DNA of 64,000 nucleotides, taken from Dyadobacter fanqingshengii. GTDB taxonomy: Bacteria; Bacteroidota; Bacteroidia; Cytophagales; Spirosomataceae. Position 1 is the stretch's first letter; the number at the start of each line of letters is the position of its first letter. The notes under the pieces are model-generated. The model made no database searches. It had not been told where the DNA came from and was given only the letters and a program-made list of their open reading frames with translations. The DNA is taken from assembly GCF_023822005.2 (NCBI RefSeq), contig NZ_CP098806.1, forward strand, positions 4,278,001 to 4,342,000, read 5' to 3'. Below are positions 12,554 to 21,091 of the stretch, piece after piece. The position numbers and the translations under genes are program-made.

Positions 12554-13441
12554 TCAGTTGGCTACCTTTTTGTTTTTCTTGTCAAAACTGAATGTGCGGG
12601 AAAGGTTAAACCCGTAATGGATGTCGCCCTTGCCCCAGCTGCCGGCCGTTTCTCCTATAAATTGCTTTTCGATCATGCCGAGCGAATTGGTAAAGTGCAA
12701 CTGGAAAACGTGGCCACCGGTTTCAATGTCAACCCCGAACGACATGGAATCATAATAAGGGGCAGTGACCGTGTTTTTCTCACGCGCTGTATAAAAATAC
12801 TCCCCATTCAAAGAAACGCGTTTCGACAACTTGAACCTTCCGCCGATACCCAGCGCCAGCAGCACTTTTTCATCTCCCAAAACCTCGGGTTTGTTGCGGT
12901 GCAGGAATGTGGGCGAAAGTTGTAAAGAAAGCCTTTCCCCAAATTTGCGGGCAATGAGCACCTGAGCGGAATAATAAAGTTTATCCTGAAATTCCAGCTC
13001 CTTATTGACCGTCGCGACGCCGGTTCCACCAAAAAGCGTTACCGAAACGGGAATGTTCCTTACACCTTCGCTTTGTTTCAGCACTTTTAGTTTACCAAAA
13101 AAATCGTAAACCTTTTGCGAAGTGCTCCTGCCTACCCCGATCATGAAATCGTCTGTAATGCCATATTCAAAGCCCATTCGCATAGTGGCCTGATCCAGTC
13201 CGAAAAATTGGTAAGCACCCGAATTAAGGCGGCCGAAACGGTGCGAGATCCGGAAATCCAGATGCTTCTTTTTCATCGTTTCAACAGAATGCCCGTTGAC
13301 CACACGCGTGGATTTAAATATGGCAGAAACAGGCACGGTTACCATGCTATCCTGCTTCGAAAGTTCACTTAGCAGGTCATCCTGGGCATAGAGAACCGTT
13401 GTTGAACAAGTCAACATCATCATTAGGCGGAGTAATTTCAT
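12554..13441 (-). CDS. DUF5777-family outer-membrane beta-barrel protein
   Basis: A 295-residue protein with a signal peptide (MKLLRLMMMLTCSTTVLYAQ) and alternating hydrophobic beta-strands through most of its length, such as TMRMGFEYGITDDFMIGVG and RLSLQLSPTFLHRN, pointing to an outer-membrane barrel. It resembles the DUF5777 family of Bacteroidota, whose function is unknown. It sits between the Rieske and YceI genes with 13-bp gaps on each side, so the three products are expected together in the envelope. Confidence 0.8.
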   Translation of the reverse strand: MKLLRLMMMLTCSTTVLYAQDDLLSELSKQDSMVTVPVSAIFKSTRVVNGHSVETMKKKHLDFRISHRFGRLNSGAYQFFGLDQATMRMGFEYGITDDFMIGVGRSTSQKVYDFFGKLKVLKQSEGVRNIPVSVTLFGGTGVATVNKELEFQDKLYYSAQVLIARKFGERLSLQLSPTFLHRNKPEVLGDEKVLLALGIGGRFKLSKRVSLNGEYFYTAREKNTVTAPYYDSMSFGVDIETGGHVFQLHFTNSLGMIEKQFIGETAGSWGKGDIHYGFNLSRTFSFDKKNKKVAN

Positions 13442-13454
13442 TGTTTTTGGGCAG

Positions 13455-13958
13455 TTAGGCTGTAACTGTTAATGTGTTGCCGTCGGTGGACAGGGCCGTT
13501 TTATAAGCTTTTAATGCATTGGTAGCCGGGCCTTGCGTCACAGCGCCGGTAAGGGCAAATTCGGACTGGTGCGTTGGGCATTGAATGTTGTTAGGTCCCG
13601 ACTGGTATCGAACCGGATTCCCCTCATGCGTGCAGATTTTAGATAAAGCAACATACTGGTTGGTGGACGTAAATGCCACCAGAACATCCCCATAAATGTC
13701 GTACTGACCAGCCGTTTTCAGCTTTTTGGTCGCGTCATTGGTCAGGTCAATTGTGAAGTTGATTGCAGAGCCTGTCGTCGTGCCGGTAACCCCTGTGCCG
13801 CCGCCACCACCAGGATTTGGCTCTGGATCATCGTCGCTGGACCCACAGGCTGTCATGGTTGTACCAAGGCAATAAAACGCCATAAGTGTGGAAGTGCTTA
13901 GCCCGAGACTTCTCAGAAATTCACCTCTCTTCATTTTGTCTTCTTTAACGTTCTCCAT
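13455..13958 (-). CDS. Rieske [2Fe-2S] protein, probable lipoprotein
   Basis: Electron-transfer protein with a Rieske iron-sulphur cluster. The ligands are visible as CTH followed 15 residues later by CPTH, the C-x-H-x15-C-x2-H pattern. The N-terminus MKRGEFLRSLGLSTSTL is followed by a hydrophobic stretch ending in TMTAC, a plausible lipobox, and then a Gly/Pro/Asp-rich linker, so it is likely anchored in an envelope membrane. Two starts are reasonable: ATG 13958 or ATG 13934 (MKRGEF); an upstream in-frame extension to 14000 overlaps the previous stop and is less likely. It lies downstream of the sigma/beta-barrel pair and 13 bp before the DUF5777 gene. Partner donor and acceptor are unknown. 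Confidence 0.87.
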   Translation of the reverse strand: MENVKEDKMKRGEFLRSLGLSTSTLMAFYCLGTTMTACGSSDDDPEPNPGGGGGTGVTGTTTGSAINFTIDLTNDATKKLKTAGQYDIYGDVLVAFTSTNQYVALSKICTHEGNPVRYQSGPNNIQCPTHQSEFALTGAVTQGPATNALKAYKTALSTDGNTLTVTA

Positions 13959-13999
13959 AGTGAATAATAAATTAGTAGATACAATTCGGGTATGCGGCA

Positions 14000-15394
14000 C
14001 TATTTAAAGGCGGGTGTATAGCGCAATGATATCCACATTCCTACCGTCGTGAGATTGACTTTTCCATAACCGACGCCTTTTACCGGAATACGGATGTAAG
14101 GTTCAGCCACAAGGGATAATTTCTTTGTAATCGTGCGTTCGTAGCCAACAGATGCATTGATATGGCTTAGTAAAAACCAGCCCGTTTTGCCATTCCAACC
14201 CTCTTTTTGCTTGTGAACATATTTGGCATAATGATATTTATACTGCTCTTTTTGAGCATAGTAAGATGAAACGCCAGTTCCTAAAAACAACTTCGAATGA
14301 GCATTATGGATAAGATTATAACGGAGCCCCAGCGGAATTTCAATCATGGTGCATTCTCCATCAACTCCGTACGGCGTGTTATAATAAGTCACAATATCTT
14401 TCAGCTCATAGTCCTTTGCGTAAGCGTAATAATCCTTTCGGCTCCATATCACTCCGCTTTGCAGATAAAGCCGTGGCGATAAACCATATTCAATCAAAAG
14501 CGAAAATGCAGTCCCCGGCTTTGTATAATTTTTGAAACCAACCGTCGACAAATCCGGCGAATAACCCAGCCTGACCGCCCATTTGGCATAATCCTCTTTT
14601 ACTTTTTCTGGCGCCTCAGGCGTTGTCGCAGCTGGGGCACTAAATGTTACAGCAGGGATTTCAGGCTGATTTTCCCAATTCAATGTGCGGCTCGATAAAG
14701 CTGCGGCTGAAATCAGTAACCGGACTTGTTCCTCGCTGATTTTATGTTCTATACTGTCTTCATTTACAGCATTATTTCCCAAAACTGATGCTTCTGTTTT
14801 GCTTTCGGCAATGTTGTTAATGGAAAAAGCCCCGTCGCCTCCCTTCCCTTTTGAGCGGTTAGGCTCTAAGTACACTCCGCCTGTCTTAGACTGGCTCCGG
14901 GGCAATTTTTTCCTGCGTTGGTAATCGGTAATGTTTGAATTTGAGGAGGATTTACTAATCCCTTCTTCCTTATTACGTATGGTTTTGCCTGGCTGAATGC
15001 TCGTTTCCGCTGGTGTTTCGTTGCTAGAAACCGAGGGTGCCGCTGACTCCTTGGGTTGGGCCAATGCATTCTCGCTCTCCTCCTCGCCAGAAACCGGCGT
15101 AGCCGCTGGCTCCCGAACTTGCAGTTTGCCTGCTGCTAATGCATTCTGGTCCGTTTTCGCGCTTTTTGAAACAGGGTTTTTAGTAAAAAAATAAATTGCC
15201 AGACCAGCGGGAATCAGCAATGCCAGCAAACCCAATGGCCACCATTTTCTAAACCAGCCGCCCGCTACTTTGCCGTCGTGCGCGTCCAACCGTTTTTTTA
15301 ATTTATTCCAATCCTCCGGGTCAAATTGTGGATCAAGCTCTTCTGATGACTTTCTGAAGAGCTTATCCAGTTCGTCATCTGGTAACTCTATCAT
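14000..15394 (-). CDS. Membrane-anchored protein with C-terminal outer-membrane beta-barrel, probable anti-sigma partner
   Basis: About 464 residues from the ATG at 15394 (MIELPDDELDKLFRKSSEEL); an ATG three codons upstream is also possible. The first 45 or so residues are acidic and helical with FDPEDWNKLKKRLD, like N-termini of proteins encoded next to ECF sigma genes in Bacteroidota. One transmembrane helix follows (WWPLGLLALLIPAGLAIYFF). A long Ser/Lys/Glu-rich linker leads to a C-terminal region of about 190 residues that looks like an outer-membrane beta-barrel (ALLIEYGLSPRLYLQSGVIW-type strands). The gene overlaps the end of the sigma gene, indicating coupling. The N-terminal part binding the sigma factor is inference. 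Confidence 0.75.
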   Translation of the reverse strand: MIELPDDELDKLFRKSSEELDPQFDPEDWNKLKKRLDAHDGKVAGGWFRKWWPLGLLALLIPAGLAIYFFTKNPVSKSAKTDQNALAAGKLQVREPAATPVSGEEESENALAQPKESAAPSVSSNETPAETSIQPGKTIRNKEEGISKSSSNSNITDYQRRKKLPRSQSKTGGVYLEPNRSKGKGGDGAFSINNIAESKTEASVLGNNAVNEDSIEHKISEEQVRLLISAAALSSRTLNWENQPEIPAVTFSAPAATTPEAPEKVKEDYAKWAVRLGYSPDLSTVGFKNYTKPGTAFSLLIEYGLSPRLYLQSGVIWSRKDYYAYAKDYELKDIVTYYNTPYGVDGECTMIEIPLGLRYNLIHNAHSKLFLGTGVSSYYAQKEQYKYHYAKYVHKQKEGWNGKTGWFLLSHINASVGYERTITKKLSLVAEPYIRIPVKGVGYGKVNLTTVGMWISLRYTPAFK

Positions 15395-15944
15395 AATCGC
15401 CAATATTTATTTTGGATAACATTTCTCTTAATTTTTCTCTTGCACGCGACAAATTCGACTTTGACGCCCCTACCGAAATATTCAGCTGGTCTGCAATCTC
15501 TTCGTGTGTATAGCCGTCTATGACCGACAAACTAAATACAAGTCTGTAAGAAGGGGTCAGTTTTTGGATCAGCTCCAACAGTTCTTCGTGTGCGAGCTTG
15601 CTGATAACTGTTTCATCAACGGTCACATTGTCCGCAACTTCCACATCATCAAAAATGTCGCGGCGTACTTCCTGTCTGTAATGATCGAGGGCTGTGTTAA
15701 TCATAATTCTGCTCAACCAGGTTTTAAATGAACGGCTGGAATCGAAAGTATCCAGCTTTGTAAAAACCTTATAAAATCCATCGTTGAGTATCTCTTTCGC
15801 CTCTTCCCTGCTGCGTGTGTAACGTAAACAAATGCTCATAGCATAGCCGTAAAACTGTTTGTACAACAGCTCCTGACTGCGGCGGTTTTTCTGTAAACAG
15901 CCGTCGAGTAGTTCAATAAGAACTGCGGAGGTATACTCGGGCAT
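15375..15944 (-). CDS. ECF-type RNA polymerase sigma factor
   Basis: Sigma-70 family factor of about 189 residues with region 2 (ELLYKQFYGYAMSICLRYTRSREEAKEILNDGFYKVF) and region 4 (LTPSYRLVFSLSVIDGYTHEEIADQLNISVGASKSNLSRAREKLREML) and no region 1.1 or 3. The ATG at 15944 (MPEYTS) is preferred; the frame extends 21 codons upstream without family similarity. It overlaps the following membrane beta-barrel gene by about 20 bp and heads the Rieske-DUF5777-YceI series, so these genes are probably its regulon at least in part. The 228 bp upstream to the next gene hold no other feature that I can identify. Confidence 0.9.
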   Translation of the reverse strand: MPEYTSAVLIELLDGCLQKNRRSQELLYKQFYGYAMSICLRYTRSREEAKEILNDGFYKVFTKLDTFDSSRSFKTWLSRIMINTALDHYRQEVRRDIFDDVEVADNVTVDETVISKLAHEELLELIQKLTPSYRLVFSLSVIDGYTHEEIADQLNISVGASKSNLSRAREKLREMLSKINIGDYDRVTR

Positions 15945-16171
15945 GCTATTTGTTCTTTTATCACTATTACGAGAAACCCAAAGCCAGGGTTGCTTACAAG
16001 GTTGCAATTTTTTAGTGATTTTTTATAACTATTTGATAATGTTTTAATTAAGTCACGATTTGCCGGGAGATTTTATCCTTCTTTGTGTAAAAACTGTGGA
16101 TTTTCTTTCCAAATTGATAGGCATAGCTTGATTACTTAACGTTATTTTCCTGACCATCCAGGAGCATTGGC

Positions 16172-17254
16172 ATGACTGAAAGACACCCCCATCTTAACAT
16201 TATTGAGTCCCGTTTCCTTGAATTGGACGCTTTACGCGGACTTGCAGCCGTCATGGTTGTTCTATTTCACTATACAATTAATTCGAACGGCGCTCTGCTT
16301 GGATGGGAGTTCAGGTATGGTGTTACTGGTGTGGATATTTTCTTCATGATCAGCGGTTTTGTGATTTTCCTCACCATTTCCCGGGTAAAGCAATGGCCGG
16401 ACTTTTTGGTTTCGCGATTTGCAAGGCTGTATCCGGCGTTCTGGTGCTGCTTGTTTTTGACAACAATCGTTACCATGTTTTTTGAACCGGAATTGGTCAG
16501 CTCGCAAAGATTCCTCGCGAATATGACCATGATGTCCATATTTTTTGATCAGGAAAACATGGATCAGGCATATTGGACATTGCTGGTTGAGCTCATTTTC
16601 TATTTTTGGATCCTGGCGTTGCTGGTTGTTGGAAAAATAAAAAGCATTGTAAGCGTCGGCGTGGCATTTACAGTTCTTATTGTTCTTTTTTATGCATTCT
16701 CATCGCATTATCCAGGTTTTCACGAGCTCGCTACAAGGAAGATCGAACTGCTGAATCACTTTCCGCTTTTTTTCTCCGGGATTCTTTTTTACCTCATCCG
16801 GAATGGAAGTCATGTGCGCAGAAACTCTGTGCTGATCGTTTTGAGCCTTTTGGCTGCCTGTTTTTTGCATTCCCAGGGTGGCAGGTCCCAATATCACGTA
16901 ACGCCTGTAGAACATTATGCGATCCTAACCATTTTTCACATCGTTTTTGCGTTAGGGATATTTGGCAAGCTTGGATTCCTGAACAAAGCCCCTCTGCTGT
17001 TTCTTGGCAAAATATCCTACTGCCTGTATCTGATCCATCAATACATTGGCCTGCGCCTGTTATGGATATTAACCGATCTCTGGCAGATAAATATTTATCC
17101 TGCATTGCTGATTACAATTTTGACCGTTGTTTTCATCGCCTATCTGGTTAATAAATTTGTAGAGATCCCGGCCAATCTTTTAATCCGCAACTGGTACAAA
17201 CACCGAACTCAGAAAGGCTCCCATGCGGGCTCCCGCGAAATTGCCATGCAATAG
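16172..17254 (+). CDS. Acyltransferase 3 family membrane protein
   Basis: A 360-residue integral membrane protein of the acyltransferase-3 (OafA/NodX-like) family, which transfers acyl groups, often acetyl, to cell-surface glycans. It opens with FLELDALRGLAAVMVVLFHY, where the RGLA..V..FH pattern includes the catalytic histidine, and continues with GVTGVDIFFMISGFVIF and a segment with RFARLYPAFW, all typical. About 10 transmembrane helices are predictable. The substrate is unknown and there is no polysaccharide cluster beside it. Confidence 0.9.
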   Translation: MTERHPHLNIIESRFLELDALRGLAAVMVVLFHYTINSNGALLGWEFRYGVTGVDIFFMISGFVIFLTISRVKQWPDFLVSRFARLYPAFWCCLFLTTIVTMFFEPELVSSQRFLANMTMMSIFFDQENMDQAYWTLLVELIFYFWILALLVVGKIKSIVSVGVAFTVLIVLFYAFSSHYPGFHELATRKIELLNHFPLFFSGILFYLIRNGSHVRRNSVLIVLSLLAACFLHSQGGRSQYHVTPVEHYAILTIFHIVFALGIFGKLGFLNKAPLLFLGKISYCLYLIHQYIGLRLLWILTDLWQINIYPALLITILTVVFIAYLVNKFVEIPANLLIRNWYKHRTQKGSHAGSREIAMQ

Positions 17255-17269
17255 TTTCCGTATCTTACT

Positions 17270-17277
17270 TACTTTTG
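17270..17277 (+). promoter_or_regulatory. Possible -7 promoter element for the ABC exporter gene
   Basis: TACTTTTG matches the Bacteroidota -7 consensus TAnnTTTG, 69 bp upstream of the ABC gene ATG. No well-placed -33 TTG is seen (the nearest is 26 bp away), so this is weak. Confidence 0.3.
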
Positions 17278-17346
17278 CAGCCTAACCACGCATATTTGAA
17301 TATAATTTTCAAATAATGTGTTCCCTATGCACTATACTGATTTTTA

Positions 17347-19158
17347 ATGGCCAAAAGTGATACTACTCCTGAACAGCCGTCGCCATTTGCGGTGCGGAAA
17401 ATAAGCTGGCAAGGGCTTAAAACAACAGTTGATCTGCTCAAATATCTTCGGCCCTACCGGATTACATTCTTTATTGGCCTGATATTCCTTGCGCTTTCCA
17501 CAGCCACGTCGCTGGCATTCCCCAAGCTTGTCGGCAGCATTATTGAAGTCATCGAGGGCAAATCGCCTTATACAATCAACCAGATTACGCTTTTCCTGTT
17601 TTTTGTGCTGATATGCCAGGCGGTGTTTTCCTATTTCCGGGTTTATCTGTTTACCAAAGTCAGTGAACTTGCGATGACCAATATCCGGTCAGATGTTTTT
17701 ACCAAAATCATTACATTACCCATTGCTTTTCTGGAACAGCGTCGCGTGGGAGAACTTACTAGCCGCATAACGTCTGACGTTTCTCAGCTGCAAGGATTGC
17801 TTTCTTTCACATTAGCAGAGGTTTTCAGACAGGTTGCTACATTAATTGTCGGGGTTTCCATTCTGTTTTACACTTCCTGGAAACTGACGCTTTTCATGCT
17901 GGCCACATTTCCTGTTCTGGTGATTGCTTCTGTGTTTTTCGGTCGGCATCAGCGCAGACTTTCCAAAAAAGTGCAGGACGAGCTGGCCGCGGCCAACGTG
18001 GTTGTGGAGGAAACATTGCAGTCTGTGAATGTGGTTAAAGCATTCACCAATGAGCCGCTGGAAGTGAACCGTTACCAGCAAATTCTTAAAAAAGTGGTGG
18101 ATCTCTCGCTGTATGCGGCTGCGTTCCGGGGCGGATTCGTATCATTTGTGATCTTTGCGCTTTTCGGTGGGATCGTCGGCGTGATCTGGTATGGCGCGGG
18201 ATTGGTTCAGGCGGGTGAATTCGGGCTTTCTGATCTGTTTACATTTATCCTATACACCACATTCATAGGCGCATCCATCAGTGGAATGGGCGATTTGTAT
18301 GCACAGATCAACCGCGTGATCGGCGCTTCGGAGCGGATTTTCGAGATATTGGAAGAAGAACCCGAACTAAACCTGGAAACAGCCAGAAATGCTTCGGCCA
18401 GTCCGATCGAGGGAAGCATTTCATATCAGGACGTGCATTTCTCCTACCCGTCGCGCGCTGACTTGCCTGTTCTAAAAGGTATATCATTTCAAATTCAGGC
18501 AGGAGAAAAAATTGCCCTGGTGGGTTACAGCGGCGCGGGAAAATCGACAATCATTCAGTTGCTCATGCGCTTTTACGATTATCAAACTGGCAATATTCTC
18601 GTTGACGGCAAGCCACTTCATGAATACGGCCTTACCGAATTACGGAAGAACATTGCCATTGTGCCGCAGGAAGTAATGCTTTTCGGCGGAACGATCTATG
18701 AAAACATTGCTTACGGTAAACCCAATGCCACCCGCGAAGAGATTCACGATGCCGCAAGACGCGCGCACGCCAGAGAATTCATTGATACATTCCCTGAAAA
18801 ATTCGACACAGTCGTCGGCGAACGCGGCATTAAGCTTTCGGGCGGTCAGCGTCAGCGCATTGCTATCGCCCGTGCCATTTTGAAAGATCCAAAAATCCTG
18901 ATTCTCGACGAAGCAACCAGTTCGCTCGACGCAGAATCTGAAAAGCTGGTGCAGATTGCATTGGATGAATTGATGAAAAACCGCACTACGATTGTCATAG
19001 CGCACCGTTTGGCGACAATTCGGAAAGTGGATATGATCTATGTGATCCGCGAAGGACGCATTGCAGAATCAGGCACGCATCAGCAATTAACGGTTATGGA
19101 CAATGGTTTGTACGCAAATCTGATCAAATTGCAGTTTGAAACCGCAGAAAGCAATTGA
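17347..19158 (+). CDS. ABC exporter, fused permease and ATPase
   Basis: A 603-residue half-transporter of the MsbA/MDR type: six transmembrane helices (about residues 35-330) and an ATPase domain from about 360. Walker A is GYSGAGKST, the signature is LSGGQRQRIAIARAI, Walker B is ILILDEATSSLD and the switch histidine is in IAHRL, all intact, so it should be active as a homodimer. The cargo is unknown; lipids or hydrophobic compounds are usual. Its stop overlaps the start of the MutS-like gene (TGATG), so the two are translationally coupled. Confidence 0.94.
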   Translation: MAKSDTTPEQPSPFAVRKISWQGLKTTVDLLKYLRPYRITFFIGLIFLALSTATSLAFPKLVGSIIEVIEGKSPYTINQITLFLFFVLICQAVFSYFRVYLFTKVSELAMTNIRSDVFTKIITLPIAFLEQRRVGELTSRITSDVSQLQGLLSFTLAEVFRQVATLIVGVSILFYTSWKLTLFMLATFPVLVIASVFFGRHQRRLSKKVQDELAAANVVVEETLQSVNVVKAFTNEPLEVNRYQQILKKVVDLSLYAAAFRGGFVSFVIFALFGGIVGVIWYGAGLVQAGEFGLSDLFTFILYTTFIGASISGMGDLYAQINRVIGASERIFEILEEEPELNLETARNASASPIEGSISYQDVHFSYPSRADLPVLKGISFQIQAGEKIALVGYSGAGKSTIIQLLMRFYDYQTGNILVDGKPLHEYGLTELRKNIAIVPQEVMLFGGTIYENIAYGKPNATREEIHDAARRAHAREFIDTFPEKFDTVVGERGIKLSGGQRQRIAIARAILKDPKILILDEATSSLDAESEKLVQIALDELMKNRTTIVIAHRLATIRKVDMIYVIREGRIAESGTHQQLTVMDNGLYANLIKLQFETAESN

Positions 19159-20966
19159 TGGAAACAAGCAGTAAAACCCACAGATCACCAAAGGAATTTT
19201 TTGAAACTGAAAAAAACAAAGCAGGCATCGCGGAAGCAGCCGCATTGCAGCATTTCAATCAGCTAGCCATTGCCCGGTTGCTCGTATTTTTTGCGATGAT
19301 CTTCTTCCTATGGCTTTGGAACAATCAAAATCAGCCCGTTTGGGGATTGGTCGCATTTGGATTACTCGTCATTTTCCTGATTTCCATGCGGCGCCAGCAA
19401 GCCGCCCGCAAGCTCCGCGACTTTCAGCGAAACCTGGGCATTATTAATACGGATGAGCTTAACAGGCTTTCATTTCGCTTCACCAGGGACGATTCCGGCT
19501 TGCAGTTCCAGGAAAAGGACCATGCATATGGAAGCGACCTGGACATATTTGGCGATTATTCTCTTTACAAACTCCTGAACCGGACACGCACGGCGGAAGG
19601 CGCTCGCAGGCTTGCAAACTGGCTCAAAAACCACGCGGATGTGAAGGAGGTAAAGCTTCGGCAAGAGGCGGCGACTGCATTCAGCCAGCATCCGGAATTG
19701 ATCCAGTCTTTGGAAGCTACAGCATTGTTGCATGAGCATGCCGCTCAGCAACTGGGCGATTTCAGAAAATGGTCCACCGAATTCATGGACAAAGACCTGG
19801 CACGCCTGCTCCCTTTTCGGTGGTTTAGTGTTGTTACGGTCGCTGTTGCTATACTTTTTTTATTTTCCATCCTGCCCGCCTGGCCCTTGTTGCTTTGCAT
19901 TGCTGTTAATGCGGTGTTGATCGCACGTTTCAAAGCGTACATTGAGTCCGTTACCAACCGGACGGCAGCGCTGGGCAAAACATTGGTTTCGTATGGCGAG
20001 ATCCTGGAAGTTGCGCAAGCCTTTCCGTATCAGGCGCCCTGGTGGCTGGATCGCAAGGCACGCATTGAAGGTTCCGGCCATGCACTGAAACAAGTGGGTG
20101 CACTTTTTGAAAGACTGGACTACCGGAATAATATCTTTTTCTCGCTGTTTGTAGGCATTCCCACGCTTTGGGACATATTTTGCCTCGCCGGGCTCGAAAC
20201 CTGGAAACATAATTACCACAACCAGCTCGCAGATTGGCTTGAAGTGCTCGCCGACGCAGAAGCAATGAACAGCCTGGGCGGTCACGCATTTGCCAATCCT
20301 GAATATATCGCCCCGGATGTTATCGATTCTCCTGACTTTCAAATCGATACCATTGCAATGGGTCATCCGCTCATTCCACTGGATCGCAGGATCAGCAACG
20401 ATTTCAGCGTGGCGGGAACAGGACATACGATCTTGGTAACCGGCTCTAATATGTCGGGTAAAAGCACATTTCTCCGGACGATCGGGCTGAATTTTGTATT
20501 AGCTCAAATCGGTGCGGTGGTCAGTGCAAAGACATTTAAATGTACGCCTGTTCGTGTTTTTAGCAGCATGCGCACACAGGATTCGCTTGAAGAAAGCACT
20601 TCGTCGTTCTATGCGGAATTAAAAAGATTGCGAAAACTGCTGGAACTGGCAGATGAGAACGATTCTGCCCCTGTTTTTTATTTACTGGATGAAATCCTGA
20701 AAGGCACCAACTCCTCCGACCGCCACCGTGGCGCAGAAGCATTGATCCGACAATTGCACACCAAGAAAGCGTCAGGCCTTGTTTCCACGCACGATCTCGA
20801 ACTGGGAGAATGGGGAGCCACAGAAAATTATGTACACAATTTCCATTTCAGGTCCGATGTGGAAAACGGCGAACTACTGTTCGATTACAGGCTTCATGAT
20901 GGGATTTGCAAGAGTTTCAATGCGTCGGAACTGATGCGTATGATGGGCATCGATATTGGCAAATAA
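19158..20966 (+). CDS. Membrane-associated MutS-like ATPase
   Basis: A 602-residue protein with a C-terminal MutS-type ATPase domain: Walker A TGSNMSGKST near residue 432, FYLLDEILKGTNSSDRH near 508 as Walker B and flanking signature, and GLVSTHDLEL near 540. The N-terminal half has strong hydrophobic segments at about 36-53, 58-75 and 222-260, which predicted membrane insertion explains best. It has no mismatch-binding domain I with the Phe-x-Glu motif of MutS and no Smr domain of MutS2. Relatives are annotated as DNA mismatch repair protein MutS in Bacteroidota, but a repair role is doubtful. The start at 19158 is set by the TGATG overlap with the ABC exporter. Confidence 0.87.
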   Translation: METSSKTHRSPKEFFETEKNKAGIAEAAALQHFNQLAIARLLVFFAMIFFLWLWNNQNQPVWGLVAFGLLVIFLISMRRQQAARKLRDFQRNLGIINTDELNRLSFRFTRDDSGLQFQEKDHAYGSDLDIFGDYSLYKLLNRTRTAEGARRLANWLKNHADVKEVKLRQEAATAFSQHPELIQSLEATALLHEHAAQQLGDFRKWSTEFMDKDLARLLPFRWFSVVTVAVAILFLFSILPAWPLLLCIAVNAVLIARFKAYIESVTNRTAALGKTLVSYGEILEVAQAFPYQAPWWLDRKARIEGSGHALKQVGALFERLDYRNNIFFSLFVGIPTLWDIFCLAGLETWKHNYHNQLADWLEVLADAEAMNSLGGHAFANPEYIAPDVIDSPDFQIDTIAMGHPLIPLDRRISNDFSVAGTGHTILVTGSNMSGKSTFLRTIGLNFVLAQIGAVVSAKTFKCTPVRVFSSMRTQDSLEESTSSFYAELKRLRKLLELADENDSAPVFYLLDEILKGTNSSDRHRGAEALIRQLHTKKASGLVSTHDLELGEWGATENYVHNFHFRSDVENGELLFDYRLHDGICKSFNASELMRMMGIDIGK

Positions 20967-21091
20967 TGTTTTGCCGGGATTTGCGTAACTTTACGTGGTA
21001 CAATTACGTTTCTTAGTTCTGATAGTGGATTAAGGATTTATAATTAGATTTAGTACTTAATTAATAACAAATAACGATCACTGAAACCTGA

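Noticed and set aside
19860..20426. Minus-strand 188-codon frame inside the MutS-like gene
   Set aside because: Shadow frame over a gene with intact ATPase motifs; no domain of its own.
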